NCBI RefSeq assembly: GCF_000008545.1
Contig: NC_000853.1
Location: forward strand, 386,465 to 450,464
DNA length: 64,000 nucleotides
Reading direction: 5' to 3'
DNA from: Thermotoga maritima MSB8
GTDB lineage: Bacteria; Thermotogota; Thermotogae; Thermotogales; Thermotogaceae
The position numbers and the translations under genes were made by a program. Below are positions 9,569-16,781 of the stretch, piece by piece. Position 1 is the first letter of the stretch. Each line of letters starts with the position of its first letter. The notes below the pieces were generated by a model. That model saw nothing but the letters and a program-made list of their open reading frames with translations. It had not been told where the DNA came from and did no database searches.

Positions 9569-10103
9569 TGTTTTATGCATACAAACCAAAATAGTTCCGA
9601 TTGTTCACAAAGTAGGTGATGTGTGTACATGGCACTGGAAGATCGATACAGAGTATGCAATTACCGGTAACGAAAAATTTCATGCGGGTTTGTGGTAACG
9701 GAAGCTATGCGTTAAAAAGGGAATAATGGATGATATGAAGAGACAATATGAAGAGAATTTGCGGTAATCTATGACGTGTAAGTGATTTGAATTCGAGAAG
9801 TTAATAGTTAACTTCTAACACACTGAGGAATACCTTCTTTCATCTATTTGTGAAACATGGAACTAATCGATTTTTACCAGAAACACCCCAAAATGCCCTG
9901 AACTAGGTTGATATAATTTATCTTCTGTTTTTTGCTTGTGTTCTTTTCTTGTTTGACTATGCAATTATTCCATTTTTCCAAACAGTACTTGAAGGTGCTC
10001 TCTTGTGTGTTAGAATGGTTTATGGAAAGGGAGGATATGGAAGTTCAAAAAACATCTTGCTTTCAGATTGTGTTTGTGGTATAATTTCTCTTGAACTCAA
10101 CGG
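9569..10103 (+). repeat. Left CRISPR leader, arm of a 535-bp inverted repeat
   Basis: This AT-rich, gene-free stretch is the leader of the array at 10104. Read in reverse complement it recurs almost unchanged at 24460-24993, with scattered substitutions mostly in the outermost ~60 nt and around 9945-9955. It contains a 10-bp palindrome TTACCGGTAA (9661-9670), two further GGTAA-containing copies downstream (TGGTAACGGAAG and GCGGTAATC), a hairpin GAAGTTAA-TAG-TTAACTTC (9797-9815) and the array promoter at its inner end. No open reading frame in it looks coding. Leaders recruit the spacer-acquisition machinery and start pre-crRNA transcription; the inner motifs are candidates for that. Confidence 0.9.
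10057..10085 (+). promoter_or_regulatory. Promoter of CRISPR array 1
   Basis: TTGCTT (10057-10062) and TATAAT (10080-10085) are spaced 17 nt, placing the transcript start ~12 nt before the first repeat. The same elements occur at the same distance from the other array. Confidence 0.75.
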
Positions 10104-10669
10104 GTTTCAATAATTCCTTAGAGGTATGGAAACGAAGGTTTGATGTAGAAGGTGGTGTGTACTGGAGAAGTTTCAATAATTCCTTAGAGGTATGGAAACC
10201 CAGAGAAGGAGGAGTGTTTTGGGATTTTGCATGTGTTTCAATAATTCCTTAGAGGTATGGAAACTGATCCAGACGGCATTCGTCCTGTACTGAGCTGGAA
10301 GGTTTCAATAATTCCTTAGAGGTATGGAAACTCAACCTCAAGCACCATTTGCCCGTAGCGCGTTGACAGTTTCAATAATTCCTTAGAGGTATGGAAACAC
10401 TAGTATGAGCTACTACAATCCAACCACTGCACCTAGTTTCAATAGTTCCTTAGAGGTATGGAAACACGTGAGCGCGTTTCTTTGCCATTTTCAGTATCGT
10501 ATTTGTTTCAATAGTTCCTTAGAGGTATGGAAACACCTGTGCTAAATTCTCATCCCAGTATCGGATCTCGGTTTCAATAGTTCCTTAGAGGTATGGAAAC
10601 TCTAAACCAGTGATACGACTCAAAAGCAATAACCTCATTGTTTCAACACTTCCTTATAGGTACAGAAAC
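10104..10669 (+). CRISPR. CRISPR array 1: 9 repeats of 30 nt, 8 spacers
   Basis: Repeats begin GTTTCAATAATTCC and end GAGGTATGGAAAC. They start at 10104, 10170, 10235, 10302, 10369, 10436, 10505, 10571 and 10640. Spacers are 35-39 nt and all differ. The first five repeats are identical; the sixth to eighth carry A to G at position 10; the ninth has several changes (CACTTCC, ATAGGTACAG). Decay at the right end, plus the AT-rich leader at the left, fixes the direction of transcription as rightward. The GTTTCAAT start and GAAAC end are typical of type I-B / III systems in Thermotogales (general knowledge). No cas gene is within the window, so effectors must act in trans. Confidence 0.98.
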
Positions 10670-10706
10670 ATCCAATTCCGTGAGATATGAGAGAACCATT
10701 TCACGA

Positions 10707-10736
10707 AGCAGGGGAAAACCCTGCTTTTTGTTTTTT
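10707..10736 (+). terminator. Terminator behind CRISPR array 1
   Basis: AGCAGGG pairs with CCCTGCT around GAAAA (10707-10725), followed by TTTTTGTTTTTTG. It would end the pre-crRNA before gpsA, whose ribosome site lies ~40 nt downstream. Confidence 0.88.
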
Positions 10737-10778
10737 GTTAAAATTCTTGGGGAATTCTGTTTTTGAGGAGGAATGGAG

Positions 10779-11743
10779 ATGAGATTTTTTGTTCTCGGTG
10801 CAGGGAGCTGGGGGACAGTTTTTGCACAGATGCTGCATGAAAACGGAGAAGAAGTGATTCTCTGGGCAAGAAGGAAAGAGATCGTCGATCTCATAAATGT
10901 TTCACACACGAGCCCTTATGTGGAGGAATCGAAGATCACCGTAAGAGCCACAAACGATCTTGAAGAAATCAAAAAAGAAGACATTCTCGTTATAGCGATT
11001 CCCGTTCAATACATAAGAGAACATCTTCTGAGACTACCTGTGAAGCCTTCCATGGTGCTGAATCTTTCAAAGGGAATAGAGATCAAAACAGGTAAAAGAG
11101 TGTCTGAGATCGTTGAAGAGATACTGGGTTGTCCTTACGCTGTCCTCTCCGGTCCTTCACATGCCGAAGAGGTCGCAAAAAAACTCCCAACTGCCGTCAC
11201 ACTCGCTGGAGAAAATTCGAAAGAACTTCAAAAGAGGATCTCCACCGAGTACTTCAGGGTGTACACCTGCGAAGATGTGGTGGGTGTGGAAATCGCTGGA
11301 GCATTGAAAAATGTCATCGTATCGCCGCGGGGATCCTGGATGGATTCGGTGGTTGGGACAACGCAAAAGCAGCACTCGAAACTCGCGGTATATACGAAAT
11401 AGCAAGATTTGGAATGTTTTTTGGAGCGGATCAGAAGACCTTCATGGGTCTTGCAGGAATAGGCGATCTCATGGTCACTTGCAACAGTCGTTACAGCAGA
11501 AATAGACGCTTCGGAGAATTGATAGCGCGGGGATTCAACCCGCTGAAACTCCTTGAAAGCTCAAACCAGGTTGTAGAAGGTGCCTTCACTGTGAAAGCTG
11601 TGATGAAGATAGCCAAAGAAAACAAAATAGATATGCCCATCTCCGAAGAGGTTTACCGAGTCGTTTACGAAGGGAAACCACCTCTTCAGTCGATGAGAGA
11701 TCTCATGAGAAGAAGCCTGAAAGACGAATTCTGGGCGAGCTGA
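10779..11743 (+). pseudogene. gpsA: Glycerol-3-phosphate dehydrogenase GpsA, split by a -1 frameshift
   Basis: Joined, the two frames give a ~321-residue NAD(P)-dependent sn-glycerol-3-phosphate dehydrogenase, which makes the glycerol phosphate backbone of lipids. The N-terminus shows the Rossmann motif FVLGAGSWGTVFAQML, then LSGPSHAEEVA and the catalytic-lysine region EIAGALKNVI. After ATC at 11316-11318 only two bases (GT) precede the next in-frame codons ATC GCC GCG GGG, which restore IAAGILDGFGGWDNAKAALETRG and the rest of the family sequence to 11743. One base is therefore missing at ~11319-11320, and the literal frame stops at 11402. Both halves are otherwise intact, so the lesion is recent or a sequencing error. 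The start at 10779 is preferred to 10773 for spacing from GAGGAGG. Confidence 0.88.
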
Positions 11744-11850
11744 TTATTAGACACCGTAATTTCTCTACCTTTGCAGTTGAAATTTAATCCGAAAAGTAGT
11801 AGAATTGTGAATGGAAGATCGTGAAAAATTTCTCTTTTGGAGGGGAAAAC

Positions 11851-13182
11851 ATGAGGTACGATGTTGTAGTTGTTGGAGGTGGACCAGCCGGTCTTGTGGC
11901 GGCATTCACCACAAAAAGATTCTTTGGAGACAAAAAAATTCTCGTTGTCAAGAAGACCGAGAAAGAAATGGTACCCTGTGGAATACCGTACATCTTTCAC
12001 ACTCTCGGCAGTGTGGAAAACGACTACATGGGAATTGAAGACCGCTTCAAAGGTGCAGGCATAGATCTTCTGATAGACGAAGTTGTCGATGGAAACCCAG
12101 ATGAAAAGAAGCTTTTCACGAAGAGCGGAAAAGAGATTTCTTACGACAAGCTCATCATCGCAACTGGATCTTCACCGAACATACCAAAGATCCCTGGTGT
12201 GGATCTAAAAGGTGTGTTCACCGTTCCAAAAGAGGCTGACTATCTCAAACTACTGCACGAGAAAGTGAAGGATGCCAACGATGTGGTCATCATCGGGGGC
12301 GGTTTCATAGGTGTTGAAGTGGCTGACGAGATCAAAAAGTCCGGGAAGAACGTCACCCTCGTGGAAATAATGGACAGCCTCCTTCCCGTGTCGTTCGACC
12401 CGGATTTTGGAGAACTCGCGAGAAAGGAACTCGAATCGGACAACGTCAAAGTCCTCACAGGAAGAAAAGTAACAGAGATCCTCGGAACGGAAAAAGTGGA
12501 GGGAGTAAAGCTGGACAGCGGAGAAACGATCCCGGCCGATGTGGTCGTGCTCGCAACGGGTTACAAACCGAATTCTGAACTCGCCAGAAAACTCGGACTC
12601 AAGGTGACAGAACTCGGCTTCATAGAAACGGATGAGTACATGAGAACTTCAAAACCTGATATCTTCGCTGCAGGCGACTGCGTACAGCACAAAGACTTCC
12701 TCACTGGAAAGCCTTCCAGACTTATGCTTGCCTCCGCTGCTGTTTTTGATGCCAGAATTGCAGCGTCCAACCTGTACGGTCTGAAGGTGATCAGAACGAA
12801 CAAGGGTTCTCTGAACGCGTACTCGACCGTCATAGGAAGCAAGGCCTTCGGCTCTGTGGGAATAACGGAGAGAATAGCGAAGGAAGAAGGATTCGAAGTT
12901 GTCGTTGGAAAGGCAGAGGCACCAGACAGACATCCTGGAAAGTTCGAAGATACCTCAAAACTCGTGGTGAAACTCATCTTCTCGGAAGACAGCAAGATCC
13001 TGCTCGGTGCGCAGGTGTGTGGTGGAAAGAGCGTCGGTGAGATAGTGAACCTAATAAGCCTCGGCATACAGAAAGGCATCACAGCCAACGATCTGTTCAC
13101 CATGCAGATCGGGACCCATCCACTTCTCACATCCGCTCCAACGGTGTATCCACTGGCGAAAGCGGCTGAAATGGTATTATAA
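11851..13182 (+). CDS. FAD-dependent NAD(P)H oxidase / CoA-disulfide reductase family
   Basis: This is a 443-residue flavoprotein of the NOX/CoADR branch of pyridine nucleotide-disulfide oxidoreductases. The N-terminal FAD dinucleotide fold is VVVGGGPAGLVAA. The single redox-active cysteine is in VPCGIPYIF (~residue 42), the NOX/CoADR-type position rather than a CxxxxC disulfide. The NAD(P)H fold is VIIGGGFIGVEVADE (~150), the FAD ribityl motif IFAAGDCV is at ~270, and a dimerisation domain follows. It probably reduces oxygen or peroxide, or a CoA or persulfide disulfide, with NAD(P)H. The start follows GGAGGGG. It heads a redox operon with the AhpD-like gene and dihydrolipoamide dehydrogenase. 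Confidence 0.9.
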   Translation: MRYDVVVVGGGPAGLVAAFTTKRFFGDKKILVVKKTEKEMVPCGIPYIFHTLGSVENDYMGIEDRFKGAGIDLLIDEVVDGNPDEKKLFTKSGKEISYDKLIIATGSSPNIPKIPGVDLKGVFTVPKEADYLKLLHEKVKDANDVVIIGGGFIGVEVADEIKKSGKNVTLVEIMDSLLPVSFDPDFGELARKELESDNVKVLTGRKVTEILGTEKVEGVKLDSGETIPADVVVLATGYKPNSELARKLGLKVTELGFIETDEYMRTSKPDIFAAGDCVQHKDFLTGKPSRLMLASAAVFDARIAASNLYGLKVIRTNKGSLNAYSTVIGSKAFGSVGITERIAKEEGFEVVVGKAEAPDRHPGKFEDTSKLVVKLIFSEDSKILLGAQVCGGKSVGEIVNLISLGIQKGITANDLFTMQIGTHPLLTSAPTVYPLAKAAEMVL

Positions 13183-13206
13183 ATTTCTCATATGGAGGTG
13201 TTGCTC

Positions 13207-13541
13207 ATGGCAGCGAAAGAAAAACTGGAACAGATTCAGAAGCAGCTTCAGGAAATCATCGGAAAGGCACCTGAGATCGGAAAGTTCGCAGAATACGTTC
13301 ACGCGGCTGAAAGCCCGAAAGCACTCGACACAAAAACGAAGGAACTCATATCTCTTGGAATAGCTGTGGCAGTGAGATGTGAACCGTGTATCGTCTGGCA
13401 TGCGGGACCGCTGTGAGAGCAGGAGCAACAGAAGAAGAAATCCTCGACACAATCAAAGTGGCAGTCTGTATGGGCGGTGGCCCAGCACTCATGTACGGTT
13501 TGAAGGCATACGAAATCGCCCTCGAATTCCTCGGAAAATAA
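13207..13541 (+). pseudogene. AhpD / carboxymuconolactone decarboxylase-like protein, frameshifted
   Basis: Joined, the frames give a ~111-residue all-helical protein with the AhpD redox motif CEPCIVWH (CxxC followed by His), used for peroxidase-linked thiol chemistry. In the sequence as given the frame meets TGA at 13414-13416, just after the motif. One base deleted near 13405-13409 (GGACCGCT) explains it: the next frame continues AVRAGATEEEILDTIKVA, then GGGPALMYGLKAYEIALEF to TAA at 13539. The second half is well conserved in pattern, so the damage is recent or a sequencing error. The start at 13207 is chosen because GGAGGTG lies 6 nt upstream. It lies 24 nt after the oxidase gene, in one transcript with it. 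Confidence 0.85.
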
Positions 13542-13546
13542 CATCA

Positions 13547-13569
13547 CCCCTCCCTTCGGGAGGGGTTTT
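13547..13569 (+). terminator. Hairpin with short T-tract before lpd
   Basis: CCCCTCCC pairs with GGGAGGGG around TTC, followed by TTTTC. It sits between the AhpD-like gene and lpd, only ~18 nt before the lpd start, and could partially terminate or attenuate the oxidase transcript, setting a lower lpd level. Confidence 0.7.
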
Positions 13570-13586
13570 CTCAGGAGGGGACGAAC

Positions 13587-14936
13587 ATGTACGATGCTGT
13601 GATCATAGGAGGAGGACCCGGAGGTTACGTCTGCGCTATAAAACTCGCACAGCTTGGAAAGAAGGTCGCACTTGTCGAAAAAGATGCCCTCGGGGGAACC
13701 TGTACCAACAGGGGATGCATTCCAACGAAGGCGATGCTCACAGTCTCCCATCTCATGGATGAAATGAAAGAGAAAGCTTCAAAGTACGGCTTGAAAGTCT
13801 CAGGAGTCGAATACGACGTCGCCGCCATAATGAAACACGTTCAAAAGAGTGTGATGATGTCAAGAAAGGGAATAGAGTACCTGCTGAAAAAGAATGGGGT
13901 TGAAGTCTTCAAAGGAACGGCCGTCGTGGAAAACAAGAACACGGTTGTTGTCCAGGAAACGGGAGAGAAACTGGAAGCAAAGAATCTTGTTCTCGCACAC
14001 GGATCCGTTCCCTCCGTGTTTTCTCCCTTCGATATCGACGGAGTCTGGACGAGTGATGACGTGTTCAATTTGAAAGAATTTCCAAAGTCGCTTGTGATAG
14101 TGGGCGGTGGTGTCATCGGAGTTGAATTCGCGACGTTTTTCGGTTCTTTCGGTGTGGATGTGACGATCGTTGAGATCGCAGAACACATCCTCCCCTATGA
14201 AGACTCAGATGTGGCAGAAGAAGTGAAAAAGGCCCTCAAAAGGAAGGGTGTTAAGATCCTGGAAAAAACAAAAATTTCCTCCCTGAGCAAAGTCGATGAC
14301 GGCTTTGAAGTCGCACTCGAAAATGGAGAAACCCTTAAGGCAGAAAAGGTCCTGCTCGCCGCAGGAAGAAAGCCCAACATACCGGAGGACGTGAAAGCTC
14401 TCGGAGTGAAGATAGAAAAAGGAGTCGTCACTGATAGCAGGATGAGAACGAACGTGGAAAACGTTTACGCGATAGGAGATATCAGAAGTGGAATCATGCT
14501 CGCTCATGTGGCCATGTACGAGGGAATAGTCGCTGCAAAGAACATCGCGGGAGAAGAGGAAGAAATGGATTACTCGGCCGTTCCGAGTATCATCTTCTCC
14601 TCTCCGGAAGTGGCATCTGTCGGTGTGAGAGAAAAAGACGTGAACCCCGAAGAAGTTGTGATCTCCAAGTTCCCAGTCTCCGCAAACGGAAGGGCAAGAA
14701 CGATGCTTGAAAACATAGGGTTTGCCAAGGTCATAGCGGACAAGAAAGACGGAACGGTTCTCGGCATGAGCATCGTTTCACCATCGGCTACCGATATGAT
14801 CATGGAAGGTGTCATAGCCGTGAAGTTCAGGATGAAAGCGGAAGATCTGGAGAAAGCCATTCACCCGCATCCGACTTTGACAGAAACCATACTCGGGGCT
14901 CTTGAAGGGGTCTCAGGAAAACCCATTCATCTGTGA
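13587..14936 (+). CDS. lpdA: Dihydrolipoamide dehydrogenase
   Basis: This is a 449-residue FAD-dependent oxidoreductase that reoxidises dihydrolipoyl groups with NAD+. It has the N-terminal FAD fold (VIIGGGPGGYVCA), the active disulfide GGTCTNRGCIPTKAML (~residues 40-50), the NAD fold VIVGGGVIGVEFATF (~175), VYAIGDI (~295), and the C-terminal catalytic His-Glu region HPHPTLTE (~435). No E1/E2 2-oxoacid dehydrogenase genes are present; anaerobes such as this use ferredoxin-linked oxidoreductases instead. Likely partners are therefore the glycine cleavage system or, given the neighbour, an AhpD-like thiol protein. In mycobacteria, AhpD is reduced by Lpd through a lipoyl protein. Its 3' end overlaps the convergent glycosylase gene by 24 nt. 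Confidence 0.93.
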   Translation: MYDAVIIGGGPGGYVCAIKLAQLGKKVALVEKDALGGTCTNRGCIPTKAMLTVSHLMDEMKEKASKYGLKVSGVEYDVAAIMKHVQKSVMMSRKGIEYLLKKNGVEVFKGTAVVENKNTVVVQETGEKLEAKNLVLAHGSVPSVFSPFDIDGVWTSDDVFNLKEFPKSLVIVGGGVIGVEFATFFGSFGVDVTIVEIAEHILPYEDSDVAEEVKKALKRKGVKILEKTKISSLSKVDDGFEVALENGETLKAEKVLLAAGRKPNIPEDVKALGVKIEKGVVTDSRMRTNVENVYAIGDIRSGIMLAHVAMYEGIVAAKNIAGEEEEMDYSAVPSIIFSSPEVASVGVREKDVNPEEVVISKFPVSANGRARTMLENIGFAKVIADKKDGTVLGMSIVSPSATDMIMEGVIAVKFRMKAEDLEKAIHPHPTLTETILGALEGVSGKPIHL

Positions 14937-15575
14937 TACATGGCAGCACTCTTTCTTTAAAGGGCAGACACCGCACTTCGGAGTTTTGCTGCAAAATTTT
15001 TTCGCGTGTTCCACTATAAGCCCGTGAAACTCCTGGTAAAGACGAACATCTTCTGGATAGTGAGTCATGAAAAGCTTTTGCACTTCGTCGTAGTCGTTCA
15101 GCTCGATGTTGAAGATTCTCTTCAAAAGTCTTCTTGTGTAGCTGTCAACAACGAAAACCGGTTTTTCCAGGGCGTAGAGCAGAATGGCATCGGCGGTTTC
15201 TTTGCCGATGCCTTTTATTTTGAGGAGTCTTTCTCGTAAAATATGTGTTGGAAGATCTCTCAGACGAGATAGATTGTAGTTGTATTCTTTGAGAAATTTC
15301 AACAGTTCCTTGAGGCGCTTTGTTTTGATGTTGAAGAACCCCGCTGGTCTTATGAGCTCTGCTACTTTCTCCTCGGGAAGAGAATCCAGTTCTTTCAGCA
15401 GGTTGTTTCCTTTGACTTCGTTTTTGATGTTTTCCATGGCACGTTCAACGTTCTTCCAGTTCGTGTTCTGGGTGAGAACTGCTGTTATTACGATTTCCTC
15501 AGGTGTTCCGGGCCACCATTTCCCAACCGATCCGTGTATTTCCAGTAACTTTCTGTAGAGTTCTGTCAGTCTCAT
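14913..15575 (-). CDS. Endonuclease III-like [4Fe-4S] DNA glycosylase (alkylbase type)
   Basis: This is a 220-residue HhH-GPD superfamily DNA repair protein. The helix-hairpin-helix reads LLKIKGIGKETADAIL, followed by the catalytic aspartate in VDSYTRR. The C-terminus has a four-cysteine cluster loop (C-x5-C-x2-C-x5-C). At the position of the catalytic lysine of E. coli Nth (GVGRKTA) this protein has Glu (GIGKETA), so it should be a glycosylase without lyase activity. That pattern fits the MagIII/MpgII group, which removes 3-methyladenine or 7-methylguanine; a T. maritima MpgII of this kind has been described. The start at 15575 (MRLTELYRKL) is chosen because the upstream extension is unlike the family. 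It is divergent from the nitroreductase by 28 nt. Confidence 0.85.
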   Translation of the reverse strand: MRLTELYRKLLEIHGSVGKWWPGTPEEIVITAVLTQNTNWKNVERAMENIKNEVKGNNLLKELDSLPEEKVAELIRPAGFFNIKTKRLKELLKFLKEYNYNLSRLRDLPTHILRERLLKIKGIGKETADAILLYALEKPVFVVDSYTRRLLKRIFNIELNDYDEVQKLFMTHYPEDVRLYQEFHGLIVEHAKKFCSKTPKCGVCPLKKECCHVSQMNGFS

Positions 15576-15603
15576 ACTTAAAATTATACGGGGGGTGAAC
15601 CAG

Positions 15604-16104
15604 ATGAGCATCATCTACAGGAGAAGGAGTATCAGAAAGTATCAGAAAAAGGATGTTCCGGACGAGCTGGTGAAAGAGATCATCCGTGCCGCCATGCACG
15701 CTCCTTCCGCGTGCAATCAACAACCGTGGCATTTCGTTGTTATCAGAAACGAAGAAACAAAAAAGAAAATCGCGGAGATCCACCCTCATGCACAAATGTC
15801 TGCAGAGGCGCCCGTTGTAATCCTTGTCTGTGGAGATCCCACACTTGAAAAGTGCAAAGGCTACTGGATCCAAGACTGTTCCGCCGCTGTGGAGAACCTT
15901 CTTCTGAGAGCGACAGAACTCGGTCTTGGAGCAGTGTGGTGTGGAGTTTACCCAAGAGAGGAAAGAGTGAAAGCCTTCAGAGAGCTTCTTGGAATACCCG
16001 AACATGTCGTTCCTTTTGCCCTCGTTCCGGTGGGATACCCCGCAGAACATCCCGTCCAGGTGGACAGGTTCAAGCCCGAAAGGATCCATTATGAAAAATG
16101 GTGA
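15604..16104 (+). CDS. Nitroreductase family protein
   Basis: This is a 166-residue FMN-dependent reductase, a cytosolic dimer that transfers electrons from NAD(P)H to nitro, quinone or flavin acceptors. The N-terminal FMN phosphate-binding pattern RRRSIRKYQKKDV and the APSACNQQPWHFVVI segment (~residues 37-51) are diagnostic. The C-terminal LGLGAVWCGVYP and GYPAEHP complete the fold. It is short compared with E. coli NfsB (217), typical of the compact archaeal/Thermotoga subgroup. The ATG at 15604 is preferred to the GTG at 15595 because GGGGGTGA then lies 6 nt upstream. Its C-terminal half resembles the second domain of the fusion at 18784. The substrate is unknown. Confidence 0.9.
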   Translation: MSIIYRRRSIRKYQKKDVPDELVKEIIRAAMHAPSACNQQPWHFVVIRNEETKKKIAEIHPHAQMSAEAPVVILVCGDPTLEKCKGYWIQDCSAAVENLLLRATELGLGAVWCGVYPREERVKAFRELLGIPEHVVPFALVPVGYPAEHPVQVDRFKPERIHYEKW

Positions 16105-16145
16105 AAAACATTAACAAACAGATCCATCTTTTTAGAATCTCCACC

Positions 16146-16191
16146 AACAATTTTTTGAGATGTAACTAAACAAACCACAATATATTGTGGT
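16146..16191 (+). promoter_or_regulatory. Tandem NrdR-box-like operator of nrdG-nrdD
   Basis: The perfect 18-nt palindrome ACCACAATATATTGTGGT (16174-16191) matches the NrdR-box consensus (acACwATATATwGTgt). A weaker copy, AACAATTTTTTGAG (16146-16159), agrees at 10 of 14 positions and is centred 30 bp upstream, about three helical turns, as in paired NrdR sites of other bacteria. They lie 39 nt and more before nrdG and overlap the likely -10 region. Confidence 0.75.
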
Positions 16192-16229
16192 AAAATCTCA
16201 GCAGATTTCACCGGAAGGGGGTCCTTCCC

Positions 16230-16781
16230 TTGTATGTGAACCGAATAGGAACTTTCCGGGATCATCCAGATCTCTATGGGGTGTCGGTTTACTTCCAGGG
16301 GTGCGATGCGAAACCAAAGTGCTACATGTGCCACAATCCAGAAACATGGCATCTTTCAGAAGAATACAAAAGACCATCAGAGGTTGTGACAAAGATCATC
16401 GATGAAAAACTCTCGAGTCTTTTGAGGTACTTCCCAAAAGCCGCCCTCGTCTTTCTCGGAGGAGAACCCCTCGCACCGTACAACAGAGAAGAGATGCTTT
16501 CTCTTTCGAAGATGTTCAAGGAAAAGTACGGAGAACGCTTGACGGTTGTGCTGTTCACCTGGAGGCTTCCGAAGGACATCGTAAAAGAGAACCTTCTCAA
16601 GTACGTTCAATACGTGGATGAGTTCGTCATGGGAAGGTACCTCCACACTTACCGCCGGGATGGGTTTCCGGCCTCTAAGAACCAGATTCATATTGACAGG
16701 AGAACTTTTGAGAGAATGATCGAAGCAGTGTTGAGGAGGGGACACTATGAAGGTTCAGTATTCGTTCGAAAGAGAATTTGA
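16230..16781 (+). CDS. nrdG: Anaerobic ribonucleotide reductase activating protein NrdG
   Basis: This is a 183-residue radical SAM enzyme that generates the glycyl radical on NrdD using S-adenosylmethionine and a [4Fe-4S] cluster. The cluster motif is CDAKPKCYMC (C-x5-C-x2-C, ~residues 26-35), which differs from the usual CxxxCxxC. The SAM-binding glycines follow as FLGGEPLAPYN (~77). It begins with TTG at 16230, ~8 nt after GGGGG; no ATG fits. The last 35 nt overlap nrdD, giving tight coupling. Placing the activase before the reductase is the reverse of E. coli nrdDG. Control by NrdR is suggested by the operator just upstream. Confidence 0.92.
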   Translation: MYVNRIGTFRDHPDLYGVSVYFQGCDAKPKCYMCHNPETWHLSEEYKRPSEVVTKIIDEKLSSLLRYFPKAALVFLGGEPLAPYNREEMLSLSKMFKEKYGERLTVVLFTWRLPKDIVKENLLKYVQYVDEFVMGRYLHTYRRDGFPASKNQIHIDRRTFERMIEAVLRRGHYEGSVFVRKRI

